NCBI RefSeq assembly: GCF_947179165.1
Contig: NC_077245.1
Coordinates: 13,982,740-14,046,739 of the forward strand
Origin: Solanum dulcamara
Taxonomy: Eukaryota; Streptophyta; Magnoliopsida; Solanales; Solanaceae
DNA: 64,000 nt
Reading direction: 5' to 3'
How positions within the stretch are numbered: position 1 is the stretch's first letter; the number at the start of each line of letters is the position of its first letter. Made by a program: the position numbers and the translations under genes. Positions 25,201 to 33,533 of this stretch are shown one piece after another. The notes beneath the pieces were generated by a model. That model did not search any database. It saw nothing but the letters and a program-made list of their open reading frames with translations, and was not told where the DNA came from.

Positions 25201-25261
25201 CATGATTGTTCGTTGTCCGCAGCCATGGACTCCCTCCTTCTGCTACTTTCAACTTCCACAT
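7207..25261 (-). CDS. Oxidosqualene cyclase, cycloartenol synthase-like, 18 exons, 757 aa
   Basis: Predicted to cyclise 2,3-oxidosqualene to cycloartenol at the ER membrane, the entry step of plant sterol synthesis. Exons in transcript order: 25064-25261, 22875-23060, 22655-22744, 22329-22523, 22134-22218, 21144-21310, 20443-20631, 20009-20122, 19751-19873, 19514-19636, 19342-19440, 18128-18184, 16926-16972, 16672-16815, 16340-16517, 10282-10362, 8361-8444, 7207-7320. They splice in frame with no stop into 757 residues, the normal family length. The start is the ATG of [13 protein letters not shown], the usual OSC N-terminus. The catalytic acid motif DCTAE has its Asp at 483. MWCHCR (H257), Y410 in GYNGSQ, and H477 and I481 in DHGWPISD all fit Arabidopsis CAS1 numbering. 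Beta-amyrin synthases have MWCYCR and lupeol synthases MLCYCR, while plant lanosterol synthases usually carry Val at 481. QW-type repeats include QNHDGHW, QEIDGSW and QVPSGGW. Intron 3 is GC-AG, and introns 4 and 10 have weak donors (GTTCAG, GTTGGT). Introns 15 and 16 are full of transposons. Product specificity is inferred from residues only. Confidence 0.93.
8750..8907. repeat. 79-bp tandem duplication in cyclase intron 16
   Basis: Two head-to-tail copies (8750-8828 and 8829-8907) begin with aatgcttcataaagg and end with gagacagaat. The only difference seen is one a/g change (attaaaaag against attgaaaag). Such near-identity points to a recent duplication. It lies inside intron 16 and does not touch a splice site. 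Confidence 0.9.
9438..9620 (-). mobile_element. tRNA-derived SINE (TS/SolS type), copy 1, with target site duplication
   Basis: Read on the minus strand, the element starts aggggagccttggag. It carries a pol III A-box-like segment (actggtaaagttg) and a B box (gggttcaagcct), and ends in accgggctgccc with a short tail. This is the tRNA-related head and body layout of the Solanaceae TS/SolS SINEs. A 22-bp direct repeat beginning ataatttatcat flanks it at 9416-9437 and 9621-9642, which shows target-primed insertion into what is now intron 16. The core appears base-for-base the same as the copy at 14255-14434. The exact subfamily was not assigned. Confidence 0.9.
10614..10795. repeat. Unclassified moderately GC-rich repeat-like segment, left of the LINE
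   Basis: The segment contains words such as gtcgacacgacatgggtgcg that look like a dispersed repeat rather than intron background. A possibly related segment (cccgtatccagacctggatccg) lies at 12300-12420 on the other side of the LINE. This would fit an older element split by the LINE insertion. The link is tentative, because the two sides share composition rather than proven sequence. Confidence 0.3.
10796..12252 (+). pseudogene. 5'-truncated RTE-type LINE with broken reverse transcriptase
   Basis: The plus-strand frames read as the C-terminal half of a non-LTR reverse transcriptase. In order these are [31 protein letters not shown], a MGLHQG-like segment interrupted by a stop (MGLH then stop, 11085-11090), the catalytic LFADDIVLI (11165-11191), [15 protein letters not shown], then [16 protein letters not shown] near the C-terminus. 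Several stops and frame changes break the reading, so it is dead. The 3' end carries the same tail sequence as 200-365 and ends in TTG repeats at 12239-12252. It lies antisense to the cyclase in intron 15. Confidence 0.88.
12768..13625. mobile_element. TIR element B nested in element A
   Basis: The left arm reads atagatcgagaccctcc, then taaacttgtcgagttttatt. The reverse complement of the right arm (13475-13625) reads atagatcgtgtatatctcc, then taaacttgtcgagttttatt. The similarity continues for over 100 bp, for example aacctctc / aaccctctc. The interior (12960-13470) is AT-rich with no protein of note. It is a non-autonomous inverted-repeat element. Confidence 0.65.
13648..14128. mobile_element. 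TIR element C (long-armed MITE) nested in element A
   Basis: The left arm contains tttgatccttttcacacgtg and gattcaacaactaatttgg. The reverse complement of the right arm contains tttgatccttgtcacacatg and gattcaacgactaatttgg. The arms are about 110 bp and the whole is about 480 bp, typical of a MITE. The interior ORF is not protein-like. It lies immediately beside element B. Confidence 0.68.
14255..14434 (+). mobile_element. tRNA-derived SINE (TS/SolS type), copy 2, inverted relative to copy 1
   Basis: The element runs from aggggagccttggag to gggctgccctt and appears identical to the reverse complement of 9438-9620 across about 180 bp, including the B box gggttcaagcc. Unlike copy 1, no clear target site duplication is seen. 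Instead, the left side has a 32-bp piece (14217-14248) that is the reverse complement of 14552-14583 in the neighbouring LINE. It interrupts the right arm of TIR element A in intron 15. The lack of a duplication and the extra piece suggest an aberrant insertion or later rearrangement. Confidence 0.88.
14512..15755 (-). pseudogene. RTE-type LINE remnant, antisense to the LINE at 10796
   Basis: On the minus strand, fragments read [16 protein letters not shown] (about 15660), then [20 protein letters not shown] (about 15340-15400), then the non-coding 3' end with gtagtggtaaattctatg, finishing at a TTG-rich tail near 14512. These correspond in order to the same blocks in the LINE at 10796-12252. 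Frameshifts and stops show it is inactive. The FADD active-site region is missing, so the copy is 5' truncated. It lies in the sense orientation of the cyclase within intron 15. Confidence 0.82.
16054..16079 (+). other. G-run cluster in intron 15
   Basis: The stretch ggggccgggaaggggggagg holds four or more runs of three or more G on the plus strand and could form a G-quadruplex. It would be C-rich in the cyclase pre-mRNA. Function is not implied. Confidence 0.4.
16188..16262. repeat. Imperfect ~38-bp tandem repeat in intron 15
   Basis: Two adjacent units of the form gttccgaacttgaaagttg...gagggacaagtt and gttcccaacttaaaacttg...tgggacaagtt. About three quarters of positions agree by eye. It lies just upstream (transcript sense: downstream) of exon 15. 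Confidence 0.5.
18560..18627. repeat. 34-bp tandem duplication in cyclase intron 11
   Basis: Two 34-bp units begin agtttatgtgag and end with cctttgggaggtgggaa. They differ mainly at gaccacc / gtccacc. The repeat is inside the intron between exons 11 and 12 and away from splice sites. Confidence 0.85.
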
Positions 25262-25716
25262 TCTTCTCTCCAATTACTACAAAAATGATAAATTATCACA
25301 CTCAAATCTTACTATGTGAAAATAACAATAATGAGAACTACTCACAACGGCTGGAAAATGATGAACAAATGCTGAAAATTTGGGGTAAAAAACAAAAATT
25401 AATTGAAAAAAATCAACAAAATAATGGAAATATGTATGGATGCCAGAAGATAGAAAAAAATTAAATTAAAATGGGGAAAAAAGTTAGAGCAAATGTGTAA
25501 ACTCCGGAAAAAATTGAGATTAAAATGCAGAAATTCATGTGTAATATTTTTGTTTTTGGTATATGAAATCTGAAAATTTAAGAAAATCAATGCTGGAATC
25601 AGTGAAACAATAGATAAAAACAAAGAGCTAATTAGAGTTATGTAGTGAATCCGACGATAAATACAAGAATGAGAAGGATGAATTAGAAGAACACCTGTAT
25701 GGAAGAGATTATATAT
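25262..25716 (-). promoter_or_regulatory. Probable 5' leader and core promoter of the cyclase gene
   Basis: On the minus strand a TATATAAT box lies at 25708-25715, which would place the start of transcription near 25680 and give a leader of about 420 nt. A tttttgtag acceptor-like sequence just before taattggagagaagaATG (25277-25279) and a possible donor at 25694 suggest a leader intron, common in plant genes. These are sequence patterns only, and the leader intron is speculative. Confidence 0.35.
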
Positions 25717-25904
25717 TTTGATAAATATTTGTCTCTGTATAATTATTTCGGAGTATGAAATTTCAAATACTTTATAGTAATGTGAGATTTTTTTGCTCTA
25801 GGAGAATCCAAATTAATAGCACCTCAACAATAATTACTGAATACGGACGAAAAAAATCAAAAATAAATAATAAAGTGATTTTTGTAAAGCAAGCTCTGAG
25901 TTAG

Positions 25905-25910
25905 CACGTG
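25905..25910. promoter_or_regulatory. G-box CACGTG upstream of the cyclase gene
   Basis: A palindromic CACGTG lies about 645 bp upstream of the cyclase ATG. G-boxes bind bHLH and bZIP factors in plants. A single 6-mer can occur by chance, so this is only a candidate site. Confidence 0.3.
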
Positions 25911-26472
25911 CAGTTGAAAGGAGGAAAAAAAATGTACACCTGTCATATAGAATTGAATGTTACTATGGGAGTTGGGACGGCAGCCCACCAGCACGTTTTC
26001 CTATATATTCAAAAATAGGGAGGCCTATGTGGTTTTTATAAAAAGTACTTCATCTTTTATTTTTATTGAAAATTAAATATTACTATGTGGTAAGATAATT
26101 CTGTAAGACTTAAATGCATAAATAATAATACAGTAATAATATTTTTTTAATATTATGATATAAAGTTTTTTGGGGGTATAGAGTAGTTTTTAAAAAATTA
26201 GAAGACATAATTATATCTCTAATGTAATGTATAATAAATTATTAATTTATCTTAAATTAAGAGATTTTTTTCATCTTTAAATAAATTACCATAAAAAGAA
26301 TATCAAATTTTTGTCTCTCTCTATATATATCTAAATCAAAATATCCTTACCAAATATTTTGTATTGTACCAATAGTATTTATTTTAATATCACTAGTTAT
26401 TTTCATGTAAAATCAGTCTAATAGTATTAAATAAATTTTAGTTTGTACTATATAGATGATGTACACTTTTTA
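25911..26472. other. AT-rich intergenic sequence
   Basis: No coding frame or RNA gene is visible between the cyclase promoter side and the solo LTR starting at 26473. The sequence is AT-rich with simple runs. Confidence 0.45.
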
Positions 26473-28497
26473 TGTAACGATCCGACTCGTCGTTATTTAA
26501 AATTAAAAGAGCGGAATGTTCCTTCCTTAGCGGCACCGCTAGAACAGGAATGTGGCCACCAGAGCGGGAGGTCATGGGTCAGAAGTTAAGTCGTGAATTT
26601 CTTATTTCCCCACTTCTCCCAAGTAAGAGTTAGAGGCGAGGGTTTCTACAAAAAAAACCTCCAAAAAGACTGTTCTTGACTGGAGAAGAAGAGGGAGGGA
26701 ATCTCAGCATTGGGAAGCTTTCAACCGGTGGAATTTAATCCGATCTTGCTCGTAGAACATTTGGGACCAATGATTAAGCAACATTATCTCTCAATGGTTG
26801 TTTGACGCCCAGGTAGGCTAGGCTTTCCTTTTCTGAGTAGAAAATTTATACCTACTATGTAGTATAAAAGGAAATTTAATGAGAAATCGTATAACTAAGC
26901 TGTGAGTGATGGGTCACAGGGAGGAATTTCGGTGGTGTTAGTGTCTAATTCGAAGGTGACCTAAGTTAAAAGGGTGTTGTAATGATTTGGAAAGTGTATT
27001 TGTGGTGATTTTGTTACATACAAACGATTATCTTATAACGGACGTAGTAGAGTGTACAGAGATATAAAAACTAAGTAGATATTGATGATAAACTTTAAGG
27101 GCTTGGTAGTGTAAACGATGGTTGTTTCCAGGTAATGTCTTATGTATGTGTTGAGTTATTTATGATATGTGTATGGACAGGAGAAACATGTTAGTCTTCT
27201 TACAAATGATCAGTTGTTGGTTTGTTTTGTAATGAACATGTTTTGTTGTTATAATGTGATCTATTGTTGATAATTTATGATTGGTTGCATAACTGGATTG
27301 GGTATCATATTTCGACACATATATGGATTAGGTGTCACGTTCAACAAGTATTTGAATCGGGTGTTACGTTTCAACTTTTTTTTGGATCGGGTGTCACATT
27401 CCGACACAAGTATGACTGGATTGGGTTTCCTGAGAGGGACAAATATGTATGTGTGGATGGTCCCATGAGAGGACCTGCTGATATCTATATTTTCATGTAA
27501 TAATAAGGTTAGTAGTAAATGAATCATGGATTGAGGACCTATAAAGGAATTCTTGAGTTGAGGTATGTTAGTTATAAAGAAATGTTAGCATGAATAAACG
27601 TATTGGTGGGTAAGAGGAGGGGCCGTATTAGGCCTTGATGTGTCGTATGTGTTATAAATGTATTCTATTTTTATAGGCTTAGAAGTTGAGGTTCTTGTTG
27701 ACAAGGAGTTTTATTATTGAGATTTCCACGAATAACTATGGCAGTAGTGGTTACCTAAAAACCAGGTGGAGTTAGAAAGTGTGGTCGTGGGAGGACTATG
27801 TCTTAGGTTGTAAAACAGTTGGACTAAGACCAGTGATGGTTGGGTGAAATTATTGAGTGGTTAAGGTTGTTAGGTGGGGACCGTTAGGCTGAATGAACAG
27901 TAGTATGGTAGGCTCACAACCCACATGCCTTAAGTTGTATTCAGAGTGGGTAGTGGAACTTTGAAGTGTAGAGTGGTGAATACCTTTAGGGCGAGAGTAA
28001 AGAGTGTACTTATTTGGTTAGGATGGACAAATTGATAAAGTTTAATTATTATGATATCTCTTATTTTTCTGTTCATATATTATGCTGTGGGTATCAGATT
28101 GAACGATGGTGCCTACCAGTATGTGTTGTTTGTACTAATACTACTCTTGATATGCTACTTAGCATAGTATGGTTGGAGGGTCAATTATGTTTCTTAGGTA
28201 AAGACGAAGACAATCCTCCAACAGCTTCTATTTTCCCTTCCTTATGATGGAAGGTGGGTCATTGATCTTTTATTTATTTACTACTCGTAGAAGCTCTTAT
28301 ACCTGCTTAGACTATATCCTTGGGAGCTTTTGAATAAATTGTATAAGCTAGATTTAATATAGCTTTCTTTAGAAATTTTGGTTTATTACTCAAGTTTTTT
28401 ATTTAACTTCCGCAAATATTTTCGTAGAATAATTAAGGATTCCCCTACTTAGGGATATAGTGAGTGCCCACACGGCTCGATAAGTTGAATCGTGACA
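26473..28497 (+). mobile_element. Solo LTR of a gypsy (Tekay-like) retrotransposon
   Basis: The block begins TGTAACGATCCGACTCGTCG and ends AGTTGAATCGTGACA, so it has TG...CA ends and the near-palindromic termini seen in Solanaceae Tekay-type LTRs. Its length is 2025 bp. Flanks are tttta (26468-26472) and tctta (28498-28502), a target duplication with one mismatch. A TATA-like tataaaagg lies near 26860, and cccaggtaggctagg near 26810 resembles the ccaggtatgtaaggc word of the solo LTR at 48554. No internal domain is present. A 30-bp repeat array lies inside. Confidence 0.75.
27295..27430 (+). repeat. ~30-bp tandem array inside the solo LTR
   Basis: Four units and part of a fifth start at 27295, 27325, 27354, 27384 and 27418, with a consensus like ggatYgggtgtcacattcc. 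The same kind of unit, in the same orientation relative to the LTR, occurs in the LTR fragment at 46738-47676. This marks it as a family feature of these LTRs. Confidence 0.7.
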
Positions 28498-28809
28498 TCT
28501 TATATCTAAACTATTTATCTATTTACCCTAGAATTGCATTGAGCAAAAAGGGAAAAATTTCAAATCCCAAGTGATGATGACAAAAAAGCGAATATTAAAT
28601 TATATATATATATATATATTTTATTATATTAATTTATTTAAAATTTTAAATTAATTAGTATTATTTTATTTAGTTAATTAATAATGTAAATAATATGAAA
28701 ATAAAGTAATAAAATATACAAGTAAAATGAAATTTTTTATTTTTATTATAAGGTCTGAGTAAAACAAATGGAGGAAGTACAATACAATGACTTTATATTT
28801 AACAAGTAT

Positions 28810-29077
28810 TACTCTCTCCGTTCATAAATAAATGATGTTTTTAATTTGTCTATAGTCCTAAGAAATTACATATTGCTAGAAAATGAAAAAATGCTTTTAC
28901 AAACTTACCATTAATAAATATCTTTAGGAAAATATAATTCTTTCATCATTTTTTGATTATGTAAAACAAATAATTAAAAGAACATAAATTAATAACTTTT
29001 TAATTATCTAAAACGTCACTTATTTAAAAACAAAATAAAAAAGTTAAAACAATATTTATTTAGAAACGGAGGGAGTA
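28810..29077. mobile_element. Stowaway-like MITE
   Basis: The ends are tactctctccgttcataaa on the left and tttagaaacggagggagta on the right, an imperfect inverted repeat with the CTCCCTCCGT signature of Stowaway MITEs and TA at each border. Length is about 268 bp with an AT-rich interior and no transposase. It is inserted in intergenic DNA. Confidence 0.82.
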
Positions 29078-31249
29078 TTAGAAGAAAGGTTAGGAGGAAA
29101 AAATCTGACCTTTGAAATTGGAGGAATTGAATCTTGACCGTCCATAGAACGAAGTGAGGACAGTAAAAAAAAGTGAAGGCAAAAAGTATCGATGAATCTC
29201 TTTGAGATCTACGCAAATTTGTGGAAATTATTTATTTTTACAGGTTCCTTGAATTGAAGAAGCAGTAAATAATTTACAGTATATATTAACGGTTTGAACA
29301 TGAATATTATTAACTTTATTCAGGATATTTATTCATTTTATTTGACATCTTTGTTTAGTCAAAAAAATATCAAATATAAGTTGAAATTATATTTGAAATT
29401 TTGGACAACACATTAAGAGGTTTTTTCATTTTTACAATTATTTTTATTTTTATGTATTACTCCATCTTTTTATTTTTACAAAAATTACCTCATTTATCTT
29501 ATCCACCAATCAAATTGAAAAATTATCAACTACATCCATGATTTGAAATGGTGTAGATCTGCATTGGTTTATTAATAATTGATTTTGCTTCTTAAATCTT
29601 GCAGCTTGATGAAAATTGTTCCGAGTTTGATTCAATAATAAAAATGGTGGTTTATTGGTGATGTTATGGGAGATTGGAAACATGGCTTCATGTGGTTGCT
29701 TTCCATGTTTTATAGTAATGTTATTTACTTTTTGTATTATATTGTAGTTGTAAAAGTTAGGTTGGGCTATTTTGCTAGTTTTTTTAGAAATTAATGATAT
29801 AAATCATATTTAGTACATTCAAATTAAAAAATAATAATAAATGTTATATCCAAACACAATTCTAACTCGAATTTCAAAAATTTCAAATAAAGTGAAATAT
29901 TTTTTAATTTTCATGGCCAAACGCGTACTATAATTATTTTTAGAAATGTTTTGATTTGGACTTTTTATTGTTCATTAAAATATCTTAAGATAAATAGAAT
30001 TATTATTTATTATTTTTGAAAAATAATTATTAATTATTATCCTAATATTAAGAATTTTGAAATTTATCAAAGTAATAACAATTAAATTTTCACTTATTTG
30101 TACGAGGTAAAAGTTCGAATATTTGTACTTTAAAAATTTTTAAATTTGTGTTTCTTAAATCTTTCTTTATTAGAACTATTTTAAAAGTCCTAAAATTTAA
30201 GACTTAAAATCAATTAAATTTTTGTTACTTATACCTATTATTTCTATATTAAATAATTAATTATTCATCACATTTTTATAACTCACGATACAAGAAAATA
30301 AATTAAACAGTGTTACTTCATTTTATATTCATACATTAAATTCCTACTACTACTTCTTTTAAAGTTGTAAAATCGAAAAAAAAACAAAAAAAATATATAG
30401 TAAAACAGCATACTTTAAGTTATTTCAATTAATCGAGTGTTTTTGTTATTCATTTTCTTTAGTCATATACTAATTCTTTTATTTTAATATATGTGAAGGC
30501 ATTTGACTAGATACATAAATTTAAAATATGAGTTGAAATCGTCTTATGAATGGTAAAATAAAAAATTTAAAATTAAATTATTACTAAATATTTAAAGTAC
30601 GAAACCCCATAGCAAAATATCATTCACGATTTTACCCTTTTAAAATAGAGTTCACACTTGACAAAAATGTTCTTCTTTTTTTATATTAAGAATTTTAAAA
30701 TTAACTAACTTTTATGTATTAAATCCTTCTTTGTTCGAAATATATAGAAAATTTTAATATTTAAAAAATTAAAAGCGATTAAGATTTTAACTTTTAATAA
30801 ATAATTACATGTTAGATAAAATTGTTCTTATATGCAAAGCAACTTATAAATAGGATATTTGAATCTATAATTTTACTAAAAAAGGTCAGCTCAGTGCACA
30901 AAACATTCAATGTTAATAGAATTTTGAGAAGGATCACACTCCAAGGAGAGTGATATAGATAGCTCATTCCAATGCAAGCATTAGTGGTTGACCACTAATT
31001 TTGTTGAATCTTTCTTAAGGACAATTCCTTAACTAGTTGCACTAACAATAGTTTAGTGACATAACAATTCTTTAACGACCAATTACAAATAAATAATGTG
31101 TTTGTGATATGATACCAATTTATTAGTTAGTGCCCTAAAAAATCAGTAAAAAATCACAATATTATTTCGTAAGTGCTAATTATCTAAATAAATAACTTAT
31201 ATTATATATTTATAATCTATTATATAACTTGAAATTACAATGTGTTTTT

Positions 31250-31550
31250 GTGATGCTAATATTCATATTTTTGAGATTTATAAATGAAATCAAATCTCAT
31301 AGAACAATAAGTATAGTCCCGCTTAAAAGTCTGTGAATATTCATTTACATCATTTCTTTGAAAAGCTCCCGAATTTATTTTTCACTTCACGAGAGGACTG
31401 GAAAAAGTAGTAGCCTAGGAGGATGACCTTCTATCCAAAAAACTTCGTATCTTGAATAGCTTTCTCATACAAATAAACAGGCATGATGCTAATATTCGTA
31501 TTTTCGAGATTTACAAATGAAATCAAATCTCATTGAACAACAAGTCATAG
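31250..31550. repeat. Direct repeat pair of ~60 bp, 232 bp apart
   Basis: Words of the form gatgctaatattcatattt, then gagatttataaatgaaatc, then aaatctcatagaacaa occur near 31250-31310. They recur near 31482-31545 as gatgctaatattcgtattt, gagatttacaaatgaaatc and aaatctcattgaacaa. The spacer contains less AT-rich sequence (tagtagcctaggaggatgac). It may be the remnant of a small element with direct terminal repeats or a segmental duplication. Confidence 0.6.
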
Positions 31551-31737
31551 ATGAAAAACAAATCATCAACTAATTTACATTTGTTATAACAATAAGAAAA
31601 AGAGATGTTGAGCTATTCATTTATTCTATCATATTCCGAACCTGTATAAAAACATATTTGTCAATTTCTTTTCATGTTCCCTTTCTCTATTTATTATTTG
31701 TTATGTATGTTTATTCATTTAATCCCTAGGAAGTCGA

Positions 31738-32289
31738 TGTCACGATCCCGATCCGTCGTGACTGGCATCCACAATAACCCTCTAGTGGGAGAACTATTTT
31801 TACAACCCAATTTATCAAACTTAAGAGATAACAATTAAATACTTGTGGAAGCAGGAATAAAAACCAGAGATAATACTGAGTTTCCATAAACTCAGCTAGC
31901 AGTTTTTAATAACAAACGAAGTGCGGAAACTTCCTAGGAACTAAAAGTCATCTGTACCAAAACTTTAATCAAACGTCAATGAAAGAAAATAAAAGGAGAA
32001 CACTCCCAAAAGAAGTCAAGTAGTAAACAATTGTCTGAACATCTGAGTCCCGAAAGAAGGACTGAGACTAATGAGAAAGTCCACGGCAGCATGACAAAAT
32101 AGCTCACCCTTGGACTTCGAACAAGCTTTTACTCTTCTAACTGAGGTCTCTCCGAAGCCGGCTGAATATGTCTTGTACTCAACAAAAGGCAGAGTAAGAA
32201 TAGTATCAGTATACAAAAACAACGGTGTACTGATAGGATCACGGGTTAGCCAGTAAGCAGACTGTAGACAAGTAAATTTTACACAATAA

Positions 32290-32356
<67 letters not shown>

Positions 32357-33511
32357 AAGCCAACTAGTCTCAAGTTCAACTATATTAAGTAATATCACAA
32401 CTCAATATCTTCTACATGCTATAACTTCACACAAGGGTCATCTCAAGGGACCTACAAACAATCAGCTTTGTATAGGAACATGACACGCGATCCAAGCATA
32501 CCACCATCACAAATACATTCAGTATTTACAGTATTTATATCATCAAGACTAGGTTCACCACAAAAATAGGCCAGCAAGTGATCATTTCATACATAATTTA
32601 GCATGTTTCCCTAGTCATAGACATATGCATATCATGAAGAAATTTAACAAGTATATGAAATACATATGGAAAACTAGATCATCACCTACCTCAAATTTAA
32701 GCTTCAAAAACCTTACAATGCAATAGCCTTCCCTTTTTGGGTTCGTTCTTCTCGTTCTTGGTCTAGAAAATAATAAATACATATAAATGATCAACACAAT
32801 GGCATAACTATCATGAAATATAGGACAATTTACATCCTAGGTCAAACCCATGATCCTAACCCCAACCTATGGCTATTTCCCACCATTAGTTATCAATTCA
32901 AACCCTCCCCCAATGATTACCAACCATAATTTCTAGGTTCTAGGAATAAAATAATGAATTTAAGGAGTAAAATCCTTAGCTTAAGCATGAAAATTAGTGG
33001 AAAATTGATAAAATTCACCCTAGGTCGACTCTCAAAGTCCTAGAAATTGATTTTACAGAAAAAGACCATTTCTGGACTTTGTTACGATTTAAGTCGCGAT
33101 TGTCCCGCTTTGGCGGGACCCATCCCGCTCTGGCGGGATCCATCCCACTCTAGAGGAATATACGAAAACAGTGAGCTTGAAATTTGTGCTCCAAGCCCCC
33201 ATTTCACAACACACCCTTTTTCAATGATATATTAAAATATACCTTTCACGCCAACTTCGATACCTAGAGTTACTCACCCAATTGGGATTCCGCGAAGACT
33301 TAAATGCTTTGTATCATCTTGGCTATTAGCCTATACAATCAAAATAGAGAATTAACCTCTCATTATTCACTTATCACCCTATACTTCACCTGACTCATAA
33401 TTCGTCCAAGTCTGGCCTAGGCTAAGTTTTTCCGAAGTTACTACCCGAAGTTTTCTAGCTCGAATTCCTTCTCTATTGGTCTATTCCTAATGATGGGGAT
33501 ATGTCGTTACA
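31738..33511 (-). mobile_element. Complete gypsy (Tekay-type) LTR, minus orientation
   Basis: On the minus strand the block starts TGTAACGACATATCCCC and ends GGATCGGGATCGTGACA, giving TG...CA ends and 1774 bp. Its internal part 31951-32835 matches 46738-47676. The flanks gtcga and ataga do not form a target duplication. Neither side shows a polypurine tract or a tRNA primer binding site, so it behaves like a solo LTR or one whose partner was removed by rearrangement. The right edge abuts the Athila-type protease coding region within about 20 bp. Confidence 0.7.
32292..32350. repeat. (AT)n microsatellite in the LTR
   Basis: About 29 uninterrupted AT dinucleotides. The matching position in the other LTR copy (about 47090-47100) holds only atacatatac, so the expansion happened in this copy. 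Confidence 0.97.
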
Positions 33512-33533
33512 ATAGATATCAATTTACTCATTA

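Larger units (their letters stand above)
28503..31737. other. AT-rich intergenic region with scattered repeats
   Basis: Apart from the MITE at 28810-29077 and the direct repeat pair at 31250-31550, no gene was recognised. Composition is extremely AT-rich, with a (TA)n run at about 28602-28620. Short open frames show no domain. Confidence 0.45.

Noticed and set aside
7207..25261. Reading the cyclase as beta-amyrin, lupeol or lanosterol synthase
   Set aside because: The motif is MWCHCR rather than MWCYCR or MLCYCR, and residues H477 and I481 fit cycloartenol synthase rather than lanosterol synthase. Product is still an inference.
32016..32363. Open frame of 115 codons with a Tyr-Ile repeat
   Set aside because: The repeat is the translation of the (AT)n microsatellite within an LTR.
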